The translations under genes were made by a program, and so were the position numbers. The notes under the pieces were generated by a model that was not told the DNA's origin, made no database searches, and was given only the letters and a program-made list of their open reading frames with translations. Shown piece after piece: positions 9,223-17,242 of a DNA stretch of 64,000 nt. Numbering within the stretch: the first letter of the stretch is position 1; each line of letters opens with the position of its first letter. This stretch comes from JAJVID01 sp963743425 (GTDB taxonomy: Bacteria; Acidobacteriota; Blastocatellia; RBC074), in contig CAVUPU010000005.1 of assembly GCA_963743425.1 (NCBI GenBank), positions 558,001 through 622,000 of the forward strand. Direction: 5' to 3'.

Positions 9223-10034
9223 CGCTCATTGTCGAGGAACTTGCGGATGTAAGGATCGCGCGAATTGCGCATCTCCTCATCGCTTCCGCTGAATATGATG
9301 TTTCCGTCCTTTAGCATAATGAATTTGGTGTTGATTAAACACATCTTGTCGCCTTCGTGCTCGAAGATCAGGTCGCCGTAATCGTCGCGCACGACGTATT
9401 CGTTGGCCAACACCTCGATGTCCTGCAAACGGTGCGTGACGAAGATCGAAGAGACCTCTTCCAGGTCGCGCAGCTTCAGAGCCAGCTCGCAGATCGTGCG
9501 GGCGGTGATCGGGTCGAGGCCGGCGGTCGGCTCGTCATAGAGAATGATCTTCGGGCTTCCGACCAGCGCCCGCGCGATGCCCACGCGCCGGCGCATACCT
9601 CCCGAAAGCTCGTTCGGCATCTTGTCCGCCGCGTCCTCCAGATCGACGAACCGGAGCATGCGCATGACGACCGGCTCGATCTCGGACTCGCGCGCCTTCT
9701 GTTCGCGCAAGCGGTATGCGACGTTGTCGTAGACCGAGAGGCTGTCGAACAACGCGCCTTCCTGAAAGACCATCCCGATCTTCTGTCGTACCCCCATCAA
9801 TCTCTCTTCGGTGTAATCGGTGATGTCTTCTCCGTCTATCAGAATGCTGCCCGAATCGGGTTTGATCAGTCCCAGAGACAGACGCAGCAACGTGGACTTC
9901 CCCGTGCCGCTGCCACCCATCACGACCTTGGATTCGCCATAGCGTACACTGAAGCTGACGCTGTCCAAAACCACGCGGCCGTCGAACGCGAGTGAAACGT
10001 CTTTGAATTCGATAGCGTGAAATTTATTCGTCAT
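9219..10034 (-). CDS. mlaF: ABC transporter ATPase, MlaF type
   Basis: 271 aa. Walker A is GGSGTGKST (near residue 40), the Q-loop is GMVFQEGALFDSL, the signature is ELSGGMRRRVGIARAL, Walker B is IILYDEPTAGLDP and the switch histidine is VTHRLQD. It powers lipid transport with MlaE and MlaD. It lies 9 nt after mlaE. The segment after the H-loop is about 40 residues longer than typical (NEYVVRDDYGDLIFEHEGDK). Confidence 0.94.
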   Translation of the reverse strand: MTNKFHAIEFKDVSLAFDGRVVLDSVSFSVRYGESKVVMGGSGTGKSTLLRLSLGLIKPDSGSILIDGEDITDYTEERLMGVRQKIGMVFQEGALFDSLSVYDNVAYRLREQKARESEIEPVVMRMLRFVDLEDAADKMPNELSGGMRRRVGIARALVGSPKIILYDEPTAGLDPITARTICELALKLRDLEEVSSIFVTHRLQDIEVLANEYVVRDDYGDLIFEHEGDKMCLINTKFIMLKDGNIIFSGSDEEMRNSRDPYIRKFLDNER

Positions 10035-10043
10035 AAAGCGCGA

Positions 10044-10814
<771 letters not shown>

Positions 10815-10921
10815 TGTAGGAGGCGCTGTGAGAGATGCGCCGCTGAACGAACGGATTATGATGCTGTTTTTGCATTCTCAGGTCAAGACAAACCTGATTT
10901 CCGGCGATTGTGAAGGGGCGC

Positions 10922-12531
10922 TCATCGATCTTCCGGCGACGGGGAAAACAACCGGGCCTGATCCGCCATGCGCTGAGCCTTGGGTATCTCTTCGATGGCC
11001 CGCAGCGCCTGATCGTCGCTCTCGATCAGGAATCGCTCGCCGACCTCCACGCCGTAAGCGGCGGTGATCACTTCGGCGCGAATGCGGCGGCGGGCGTATT
11101 CGATATTCCGGTTGAGTTGATCTTCACTCACTTGCAGCTCGCGGCGCTCGCGTATGAAAGCGCGAAAGGCGGCGATGACCTGATCGGCCAGATTATACTC
11201 ATTGCCGCGGAGTTGATAGCCGTATTCCGTCCGCTTCACCGTGTATTCGCCCAGTCCCGCTATCTGCCCCGCGACCAGCAAACGCGCGAATTCGAAGCAG
11301 GCGTCGCGCAAACGAATGTCCGAGTCGGGGATCTTGACGACTTCGTCCGGCATGATGCCTCCGCCGTTGCGCTTACCCGTAGCCGCCCCGGATCGCGAAT
11401 TTGCGATTCGAGGGATTTCGACGCCGGCTCTTCGTTGCGGCCGGCGACGAAGTAGTCGTAGATGCCGACGCCGCTGTAAGGCCGCTGAATCGAACGTCCG
11501 TTGGGCGTATAGTATTTCGCGGTCGTCAGAGTCAATCCGGTCCTCCATCTCAATGAATAGACCGTCTGCACCAGACCTTTGCCGAAACTCTCCTCGCCGA
11601 CCAGGCGCCCGCGACGCCAGTCTTGCATCGCCGCCGCGACTATCTCCGAAGCCGAGGCCGTTTCGCCATTGATCAACACCACCAGCGGCATTGTCTCCGG
11701 ATTTTGATTCTCCGAACGGCGGACCTGATTCGGATAGCGCCCCTCACGCCCGCGCACCGAGACGATCTCAAGCCCTTTCGGCAAGAACATCTCGGCCACC
11801 CGAACCGCCTGCTCCAACAGCCCGCCGGGGTTGCGCCGCAGATCCAGAACCAGCGAGTTCATCCCCTGTTCTTTGAGTTGCGTGATCGCGCCGCGCAACT
11901 CCTCGGTGGTCTCCTGATTGAATCCGCCCGTCAGGCCGATATAACCGATTCCGGGTCGCAGCATGAAAGAGTTCCGCACCGAAGGAAACGGCACTTCGTC
12001 GCGAGTGATTTCCACGGTCAGGGGGCCGGGAGCGCCAGCCCGCTCGATGGTCAGGCTGACTTCGGCGCCGCGTTCGCCGCGCACATGTTTCAAAGCGTCC
12101 GGCTGCGACCAATCCTTGGTGGAATGGCCGTCAACCGCGATGATCGCGTCGCCGTAGCGCAATCCCGCGCGCTCGGCCGGCATTCCACGACTGACGCCGA
12201 GCACGTAAAGCCGCCCGTTGCGCTGATTGATCGTCACGCCTATGCCGTAAAAATGGCTGCTCTGCTCATCCTGCATCTCGCTGAATTCGCGCCTGCCGTA
12301 GAAGCCTGAGTGCGGATCGAGAGAATGAAGCATTCCCAATACCGCGCCGCGGGTCAGCCGCTCTTTGTCGGGAGTGACGGCGTAATTGTCTTCGATGAAC
12401 CCGATCGCTTTGACAAAATCTCGCACGGCCGGATTGCCGGCCATTGCATCGCTGGGTTTGGTAAGGGCTGCCGGATCGTAAAAGAGTCCGCCGATCCCCG
12501 CGGAGACGGCGATGATCAGAAACGCGATCAT
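10922..12531 (-). CDS. S41-family C-terminal processing peptidase, frameshifted
   Basis: An N-terminal membrane anchor (MIAFLIIAVSAGIGGLF) is followed by the S41 N-terminal region (VLGMLHSLDPHSGFY), a PDZ domain (GVSRGMPAERAGLRYGDAIIAVDG) and the protease core with the catalytic Ser and Lys (NGETASASEIVAAAMQDW, GKGLVQTVYSL). These enzymes trim C-termini of envelope proteins. At about 11386-11392 the frame shifts by one base: GGGIMPDEVVKI and the C-terminal domain continue in another frame to 10922. A missing base in a C/G run explains it. The start at 12531 overlaps a small upstream frame by ATGA; an earlier start at 12660 is possible. Confidence 0.85.
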
Positions 12532-12719
12532 CGGGATTGCGAATCGCGGATTGCGGATTGCGGATTGAAGTTTGAATACCGCTCCTGACAGTCTTCGGGA
12601 CTGATTTTCAGAACGCCCGCTCCGATCAGATTGAACAGGTTGTCTTGCTTCAGTCTCCATGCCACTTCCTCGTAGCGATCAAAAAAGCGAGGGCTGTTCG
12701 ACGCGCGATTCAGGATCAA
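12528..12719 (-). CDS. Small uncharacterised open frame before the S41 peptidase
   Basis: 63 codons with a TTG start. The middle (RYEEVAWRLKQDNLFNLIGAGVL) looks protein-like and amphipathic, but I recognise no family. The last 14 residues are encoded by the GCGGATT heptamer array. Its TGA overlaps the peptidase ATG (ATGA), which suggests coupling. It may instead be the remains of a longer gene. Confidence 0.3.
   Translation of the reverse strand: MILNRASNSPRFFDRYEEVAWRLKQDNLFNLIGAGVLKISPEDCQERYSNFNPQSAIRDSQSR
12541..12567. repeat. Heptamer array (GCGGATT)n
   Basis: About three and a half units of GCGGATT, overlapping the end of the small open frame and the upstream in-frame extension of the S41 peptidase. 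Unlike most arrays in this window it has no clear inverted partner. Confidence 0.7.
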
Positions 12720-12854
12720 CGACTGTTTTTACTCACGACGCAATGCCCGGTAACGCTTAATATGTGATGTTTAATTCCCATTCCCGAATCGACCGCAATC
12801 ATATACGATCCAACCCGCTCAACCAACCGGCTTCCTAACCTCACAATCCTGCGC

Positions 12855-13126
12855 GTCGAGGCGTTCGTCAAACGCGAATCAGATGGGCGATCCACCGATA
12901 AAGCTTCGCGCTCATCCCGCGTACGATGACGATGTCCTGCGGGCGCTTGAACAGGCCGTGCCTGCGGCGATGCTCGACGATGCGCGAGGCGAGGGCGGGG
13001 CCGATGCCCGGCAATCGCTGCAATTCTTCGACTGATGCGGTGTTGGTGTTGATGCGCTCTTCGTTCTGAGGATGGGAAATTGAAGCCACCGCGGGCGCCG
13101 TCACTGAGATGAGCGCCAGGCTGAAG
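12855..13126. repeat. Direct repeat copy 1 (272 bp, comEA segment)
   Basis: It matches 13781-14052 at a constant offset of 926 bp with about nine mismatches and no gaps by eye. It covers nearly the whole comEA gene except its signal-peptide end. The 654 bp between the copies carries a toxin-antitoxin pair. Confidence 0.9.
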
Positions 13127-13134
13127 ATCTCCAA
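12868..13134 (-). CDS. ComEA-like helix-hairpin-helix protein, copy 1, truncated N-terminus
   Basis: 88 aa. The tandem helix-hairpin-helix region is intact: NTNTASVEELQRLPGIGPALASRIVEHRRRHGLFKRPQDI. ComEA-type domains bind DNA without sequence preference and in competent bacteria help uptake. This copy begins at a TTG fused to the antitoxin end and lacks most of the hydrophobic leader seen in copy 2 (13794-14090), so export is doubtful. It is probably a duplicated fragment. Confidence 0.65.
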   Translation of the reverse strand: MEIFSLALISVTAPAVASISHPQNEERINTNTASVEELQRLPGIGPALASRIVEHRRRHGLFKRPQDIVIVRGMSAKLYRWIAHLIRV

Positions 13135-13139
13135 TCAAT

Positions 13140-13409
13140 TTATCCGGCTTGCTGTAATCGTTCAGCAACCCACAAATTGACCAGCGTCTCGGGCAGAACG
13201 CCGCGCGCGCGCGCTATCACTTCGAGTCGCTCGTAAACCTCGGGATCGAGCGTGATCCGGCGCCTTCGCTCCGCTCTGACATCGAACTCGACTTCGTGAG
13301 TTTGATCCCAATAATCATCGAGGCTATGAGTATCCCAGAAGGCGCTAATCTCCTCGATCGAACTTGCCCGCGAAATACTGCTAAGTTGGATTTCCTTATT
13401 TTCTGTCAT
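13140..13409 (-). CDS. CopG/BrnA-like antitoxin
   Basis: 89 aa. The N-terminal half carries SSIEEISAFWDTHSLDDYW, typical of CopG-type antitoxins paired with BrnT-like toxins. The C-terminal half is a ribbon-helix-helix (RRRRITLDPEVYERLEVIARARGVLPETLVNLW) that would bind operator DNA and repress the pair. Its start overlaps the toxin end by 14 bp, with the toxin first as in brnTA. Confidence 0.75.
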   Translation of the reverse strand: MTENKEIQLSSISRASSIEEISAFWDTHSLDDYWDQTHEVEFDVRAERRRRITLDPEVYERLEVIARARGVLPETLVNLWVAERLQQAG

Positions 13410-13680
13410 GACGTTTTCGCTCTTTTGCGTCCATGTCCCGCGCGCTGAGAATTAGCGCGCGATTTCCCGGTTTATGAATGAAGAACACAATAAGGTAACG
13501 GCCCGCGTCTGTTTGGCCGTTCGCCGCATAGACATCTTCTCCTATTCTGTTCCCCGATTCAACAAAACGGAATCGTGGCTTATTGAAAAAGACCTCTTCA
13601 GCTTCATCTTGCGTAACGTGGTGTTTGACGGCCAACTTCTCAATGACGGCGGGTAACCAGATGAAATCGTCAATGTACAT
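13396..13680 (-). CDS. BrnT-like toxin
   Basis: 94 aa. The BrnT pattern is visible: FIWLPAVIEKLAVKHHVTQDEAEEVF, a central GRYLIVFFIHK strand and the terminal ALILSARDMDAKERKRH, which holds the conserved SAR and ER motifs. BrnT toxins are RNases that inhibit translation. It is upstream of and overlaps its antitoxin. The pair sits between two comEA copies, which suggests it came in with a duplication. Confidence 0.75.
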   Translation of the reverse strand: MYIDDFIWLPAVIEKLAVKHHVTQDEAEEVFFNKPRFRFVESGNRIGEDVYAANGQTDAGRYLIVFFIHKPGNRALILSARDMDAKERKRHDRK

Positions 13681-13780
13681 ATGGCCAACTCCTCTTTACT
13701 CCGACCCTTACGACATTCTCAATTATCAATAATACCAAAAGCTTTGTCGAGAAGATCGGCGATTTGACCAGAGCGAGCGA

Positions 13781-14052
13781 GTCGAGGCGTTCGTCAAACG
13801 CGAATCAGATGGGCGATCCGCCGATAAAACTTCGCGCTCATCCCGCGCACGATGACGATGTCCTGCGGGCGCTTGAACAGGCCGTGCCTGCGGCGATGCT
13901 CGACGATGCGCGAGGCGAGGGCGGGGCCGATGCCCGGCAATCGCTGCAATTCTTCGACTGATGCGGTGTTGATGTTGATGCGCTCTTCGTTCTGAGGATG
14001 GGAAATTGAAGGCGCGGCGGGCGCCGTCACTGAGATGAGCCCAAGGCTGAAG
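13781..14052. repeat. Direct repeat copy 2 (272 bp, comEA segment)
   Basis: Second copy of the repeat described at 12855-13126. This copy extends into an intact comEA signal peptide region, so it is likely the original. Confidence 0.9.
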
Positions 14053-14090
14053 AGGAAGCCCGTGGTGATTGTCGAGCAAAAACGATTCAT
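13794..14090 (-). CDS. ComEA-like helix-hairpin-helix protein, copy 2
   Basis: 98 aa with an N-terminal hydrophobic leader (FCSTITTGFLFSLGLISV) and the same helix-hairpin-helix pair as copy 1 (VEELQRLPGIGPALASRIVEH). It is predicted exported and DNA-binding. It is the full-length member of the pair and the first gene of a minus-strand run through the toxin-antitoxin genes. Confidence 0.8.
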   Translation of the reverse strand: MNRFCSTITTGFLFSLGLISVTAPAAPSISHPQNEERININTASVEELQRLPGIGPALASRIVEHRRRHGLFKRPQDIVIVRGMSAKFYRRIAHLIRV

Positions 14091-14188
14091 GATTATTTAG
14101 CGACCTTTCCCACAACGAATACCACAGCGCGTTTCCAATTGTCTAACTCCGTGTTGAAAACACGCGACGATGTCACAGTCCAACGGGG

Positions 14189-14524
14189 ATGGGCGCGCGC
14201 ATCGCCTCGCTGCAGTGCCAGGCGAGACTGTCCCAAGCGCAACTCGCCGAGGCGCTCGGCATTCCACAGCGCACGCTCTCTTTCTATGAACGCGAGGCGG
14301 GCGACATTCCGGCGGGGCTTGTGCCGCCGATGGCGCGGGCGTTGGGTGTTTCGGTGGATGAATTGTTGGGCGAGACGGAGAAGAAGAGACGCGCCGGCGC
14401 GGGGCCGACAGGCAGGATGCGCCGACTGTTTGAAGCGGCCTCCAAACTCCCGCGGTCGCAGCAGGAGAAGATCGCGGCGGTGATCGAGGCGTTTGTCAAT
14501 CAGCATTCCGAACGCGAGACGTGA
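14189..14524 (+). CDS. XRE-family helix-turn-helix regulator
   Basis: 111 aa. The helix-turn-helix spans residues 4-60: RIASLQCQARLSQAQLAEALGIPQ and LSFYEREAGDIPAGLVPPMARALGVSVDELLG. The C-terminal part (MRRLFEAASKLPRSQQEKIAAVIEAFV) is probably a dimerisation helix. The start is uncertain: GGGG lies directly against this ATG, and another ATG at 14170 is in a different frame. It is divergent from comEA copy 2. A decayed copy of its C-terminal half lies 400 bp downstream. Confidence 0.8.
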   Translation: MGARIASLQCQARLSQAQLAEALGIPQRTLSFYEREAGDIPAGLVPPMARALGVSVDELLGETEKKRRAGAGPTGRMRRLFEAASKLPRSQQEKIAAVIEAFVNQHSERET

Positions 14525-14879
14525 GCGGAGGCGCCTCGCGTGGTAAGCGGAGCCTGGCGCGCTCCGCACGCGAAGCCGCAGAGACACGTCACCCCCTCCG
14601 GGTCGTATGCGTTGTTTACGAACGTTAACGGCCTGTTTACATTCGTTAACGGAGCGGTCGAGAGGCTGACCGACGCGCTTGCGCGCGTGAGTGGTCACCA
14701 TGACACATCATCCCTCGCGGGTTTTGAAACGCGCTTACGTGCACTTACAAACCGGGAGCCGGCGTAAGCGGATGTAAGCGCAGGGCGGAATCCTGGTTTT
14801 GTGCGGAGCGTAAGCGGCGGCAGACGCTCGTAAGCAGGCGCTTACGGCAAATCGTTTCTTCCTCTCGTTGATTTTTCAG
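14525..14879. promoter_or_regulatory. Non-coding region rich in TAAGCG and GTTAACG motifs
   Basis: No convincing gene. It holds two tandem 21-nt units (GTTTACGAACGTTAACGG and GTTTACATTCGTTAACGG, 14609-14650) and at least six TAAGCG/CGCTTA motifs between 14540 and 14850, in both orientations. The spacing resembles operator or iteron clusters. The association with the XRE gene is inferred from position only. Confidence 0.4.
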
Positions 14880-15043
14880 GTTTCGGTGGATGAGTTGTCA
14901 GGTGAGACGGGAAAGAAGAAGCGCGCGACCGCCAGGCCGACCGACAAAATGCGCCACCTGTTTGAAGCGGCGTCCTAGCTCCCGCGCTCCGGAGCAGAGG
15001 TAGATCGCAGCGGTTCTGGAAGCCTTCGTCCGAACTGCTCGGT
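14880..15043 (+). pseudogene. Decayed C-terminal copy of the XRE regulator
   Basis: Translation from 14880 gives VSVDELSGETGKKKRA, then PTDKMRHLFEAAS followed by an in-frame stop codon. It closely parallels residues 53-90 of the XRE protein at 14189-14524. Beyond the stop the match continues weakly (LPRS) out of frame. There is no start or helix-turn-helix, so it is a duplication remnant. Confidence 0.8.
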
Positions 15044-15072
15044 CTGGCGGAAATATTAACATCATTCCTCAT

Positions 15073-15516
15073 TCAGTTACTAAATTTCAGTGAGAATTGC
15101 AGCTTTGAACTTGCTTTTTTAGTCGTCACTTCGATCTTAAACAGCATTGAATTAAATCCCGGTTTACTTATCTTTAGAAAATAAATTCCTGGCGTAATGC
15201 CGGTAAATGCAAAATGCCCCTTGGCATCAGTAAGTATTGCTTCTACTCGCTTCCCCCAGTTATCCTCAAGTTGTTCGATAAGTACATCAGCAAGCGCCCC
15301 TCCCCCAGAATCAGTGATGCTGCCTGACAGTGATTTTGACTTTATTACCTCGGCGACTTTAATAATGTCAGGGGATTCGGGATAATTAAAACTCTCTGGC
15401 ACTCTTTGCTTTTGCTGCGCCTGAGTATGACACAGCAGAAGAGCTAGAATTATCAATGGTGTAATTGCTAAGCATCTGAAAGCAAGTTGCATAATCCTCT
15501 TATTGTCTCCAATCAT
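15073..15516 (-). CDS. Secreted carboxypeptidase-regulatory-like domain protein
   Basis: 147 aa. A hydrophobic leader (LAITPLIILALLLCHTQAQ) is followed by a beta-sandwich domain of the carboxypeptidase-regulatory type (LSGSITDSGGGALADVLIEQ, TDAKGHFAFTGITPGIYFLKISKPG). These domains bind or display rather than catalyse. Its ATG overlaps the stop of the RHS C-terminal fragment (ATGA), so the two were probably translated together. It could be a partner of that domain, but nothing in the sequence proves it. Confidence 0.6.
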   Translation of the reverse strand: MIGDNKRIMQLAFRCLAITPLIILALLLCHTQAQQKQRVPESFNYPESPDIIKVAEVIKSKSLSGSITDSGGGALADVLIEQLEDNWGKRVEAILTDAKGHFAFTGITPGIYFLKISKPGFNSMLFKIEVTTKKASSKLQFSLKFSN

Positions 15517-16111
15517 CGTTTGATAATTATTTGAGTTCCTGGCCCTGAACCGGGATTGTGGGCTTTCAGGTAGGGGCGTTGTTCGCGCAATTTTGTCTCT
15601 CTGTCTTTTGCTGTCTGATGTGCCTGTTTATATTGCATGTTCTTGTCAACCTTAGCATAGGCTTCAGCCAGTTCGTGAAGTGTTATAGTATAATTTAGCG
15701 CTTGCAGTAAGGCAGTCGTACTGCTGCCGTTCTTGTGCCTGAAATCAAAGTTGATACCAATCTGATCATCGACTCCCTTTTTCGGCCTCTGAAAGTCGCT
15801 CTTTCCACTAACATTCCTGTCATCTGGATTATTGTCCAAATTTGCTATTGTATCCCCAACTATGTCTCTTCCTTTGAGAATCGGCACTAAGGAAAGTCGC
15901 CCTCCTAGCGTCTCTATGGACGAACCAATTGCGACGTCATAAACTTTGGCACTCCCAATGACGTCATTGAGAAGCTTCGCGCCCTCGTTCTGCTTGAAGT
16001 CAATGCCCGAGAAATCTATAGTTATCGTATTTGTCTTCTGGTTGAAATTAATCCGTTTCTCAGCGTCATCAGTACCCAATATTTCCCGAAGCTGCTTTTT
16101 CACTTCCTGGT
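15513..16111 (-). pseudogene. Severed C-terminal domain of the RHS protein (metallopeptidase-like motif)
   Basis: About 199 codons with no start of their own; the frame enters from the IS element. It reads HQEVKKQLREIL, then TITIDFSGIDFK and ends in YTITLHELAEAYAKVDKNM, QYKQAHQTAKDRE and HNPGSGPGTQIIIKR. A histidine-glutamate motif followed by an AH and RE pattern is seen in RHS C-terminal peptidase-like domains, but the classical HExxH is not present (HELAE instead). It is AT-richer than its surroundings. Its position just beyond an IS and in line with the RHS gene suggests it was the variable tip of that protein. Confidence 0.55.
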
Positions 16112-17242
16112 GGTCTACCCGTCTTGAGTTGATTGGATTGGAGAGACCACAGTCCACAACAGTTCTTTGATAGTCCAGATGTGATCGGTCAATTTCGCTG
16201 CCATCGCTGGAGCGCGCGGTTGAAAACGGCGCCCTTCTTCTTCGACCTGGACTCGCAGCGTCTTGACCTCGCGCGTCAAATTGTAGACGGCATCTTCCCA
16301 TACGGATGATGCTTTGAGCATCTCCAGTTCCTGCGAGAACGACAGTGTCTTGCGCACCAGCCGCCCGTTCATCTGCCTGAAGTCAGGTTGGTGCACTCAA
16401 CAGTGGAAGTGTGCGCTCCGATTCCAGATCAAGCGTCGTTTCGTCGCCGTGGAGAAGACTTCGACTTTACCTCGACGACGCGGCCCCCTTCGCGGCTTTT
16501 GACGACTTGCAGGTAATGCCATCCGGTTGTCGGTTGTTTCTTCTCGGGCGGCAGACCTTTGTCCCGCTCGGGTGCGGTTTTGGGCACGTTGCCAAGGTTG
16601 CCACGTCACGATCTGCGGCCATGCAGCGTTGCCCGCCACATGCCCTTTTCCTGTTTTGGCTGACGCGCCCACCCTGAGCCGCGGTCGGTGTAATCGCCGT
16701 CCCGCGCCAGGACGGGCCGCGCTCTTCTTCTTGGCCGGGAGCGAAGCCGTGTTATAGCCCTACTGTGGCCGACGTAAGTCCAGAGGGTCGTCGAGTTGCG
16801 CACGGCTCATCCTTGTCAGTCGCGCATCAGCACTTCTTGAAAGTTCGCTCCATCTGCGGCGCGGCTTCAAGGAGCCCAGGCGCGGACGGTCTCTTCCTGA
16901 TGCCTGGATGCGATGGATGGCCGCGAGTGAATTTCGTGTCGCCCAACAGTCGCAAAGCATTCGATGATGGTCTGCTCGTCGTGTTTTGACTTGCCGATAA
17001 TGGAAGACTGTGCCTTGGTGTCTGCGGAAAGACCTTTTTGCAGGTCGCACATTGCCACCGCGTGGCGACCTGTTGCGCGTGAAGCCGAACTTGCATAAGT
17101 TCCCGGCGTCTACGCGTGCCATAATCAGCGCACAACTCGTTCCAGCAAAAGGAACTTGGATGCGCTAACTCATCACTTTTAGGTGTTTTACCAGGCTTGG
17201 TCATAGCGCCGGAGATTGTACACCAACTCAATGCGGTAGACC
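16112..17242. mobile_element. Degenerate IS1-like insertion sequence
   Basis: Ends carry near-matching inverted repeats: GGTCTACCCGTCTTGAGTTG at 16112 and, on the other strand at 17242, GGTCTACCGCATTGAGTTGG. The 1131 bp between holds a transposase broken into several frames. No target-site duplication is visible, which fits later rearrangement. It separates the RHS gene from its downstream domain. Confidence 0.8.
16115..17204 (-). pseudogene. IS1-family-like transposase, multiply frameshifted
   Basis: Fragments in different frames follow the order of one transposase. The N-terminus begins at 17204 (MTKPGKTPKSDELAHPSSFC) with zinc-finger cysteines and WQCATCKKVF. Then come SLAAIHRIQ, AQLDD with LWTYVGH, and VLARDGD. 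The C-terminus is intact from 16396 (QMNGRLVRKTLSFSQELEML, SVWEDAVYNLTR, MAAKLTDHIWTIKELLWTVV). Many indels make it non-functional. Confidence 0.8.

Noticed and set aside
12855..14052. Possible CRISPR array because of repeated blocks
   Set aside because: There are only two copies of a 272-bp coding repeat, and the spacer region is a toxin-antitoxin pair.
14139..14483. Alternative frame over the XRE gene
   Set aside because: Arg/Ser-rich shadow; the frame at 14189 has the complete helix-turn-helix.
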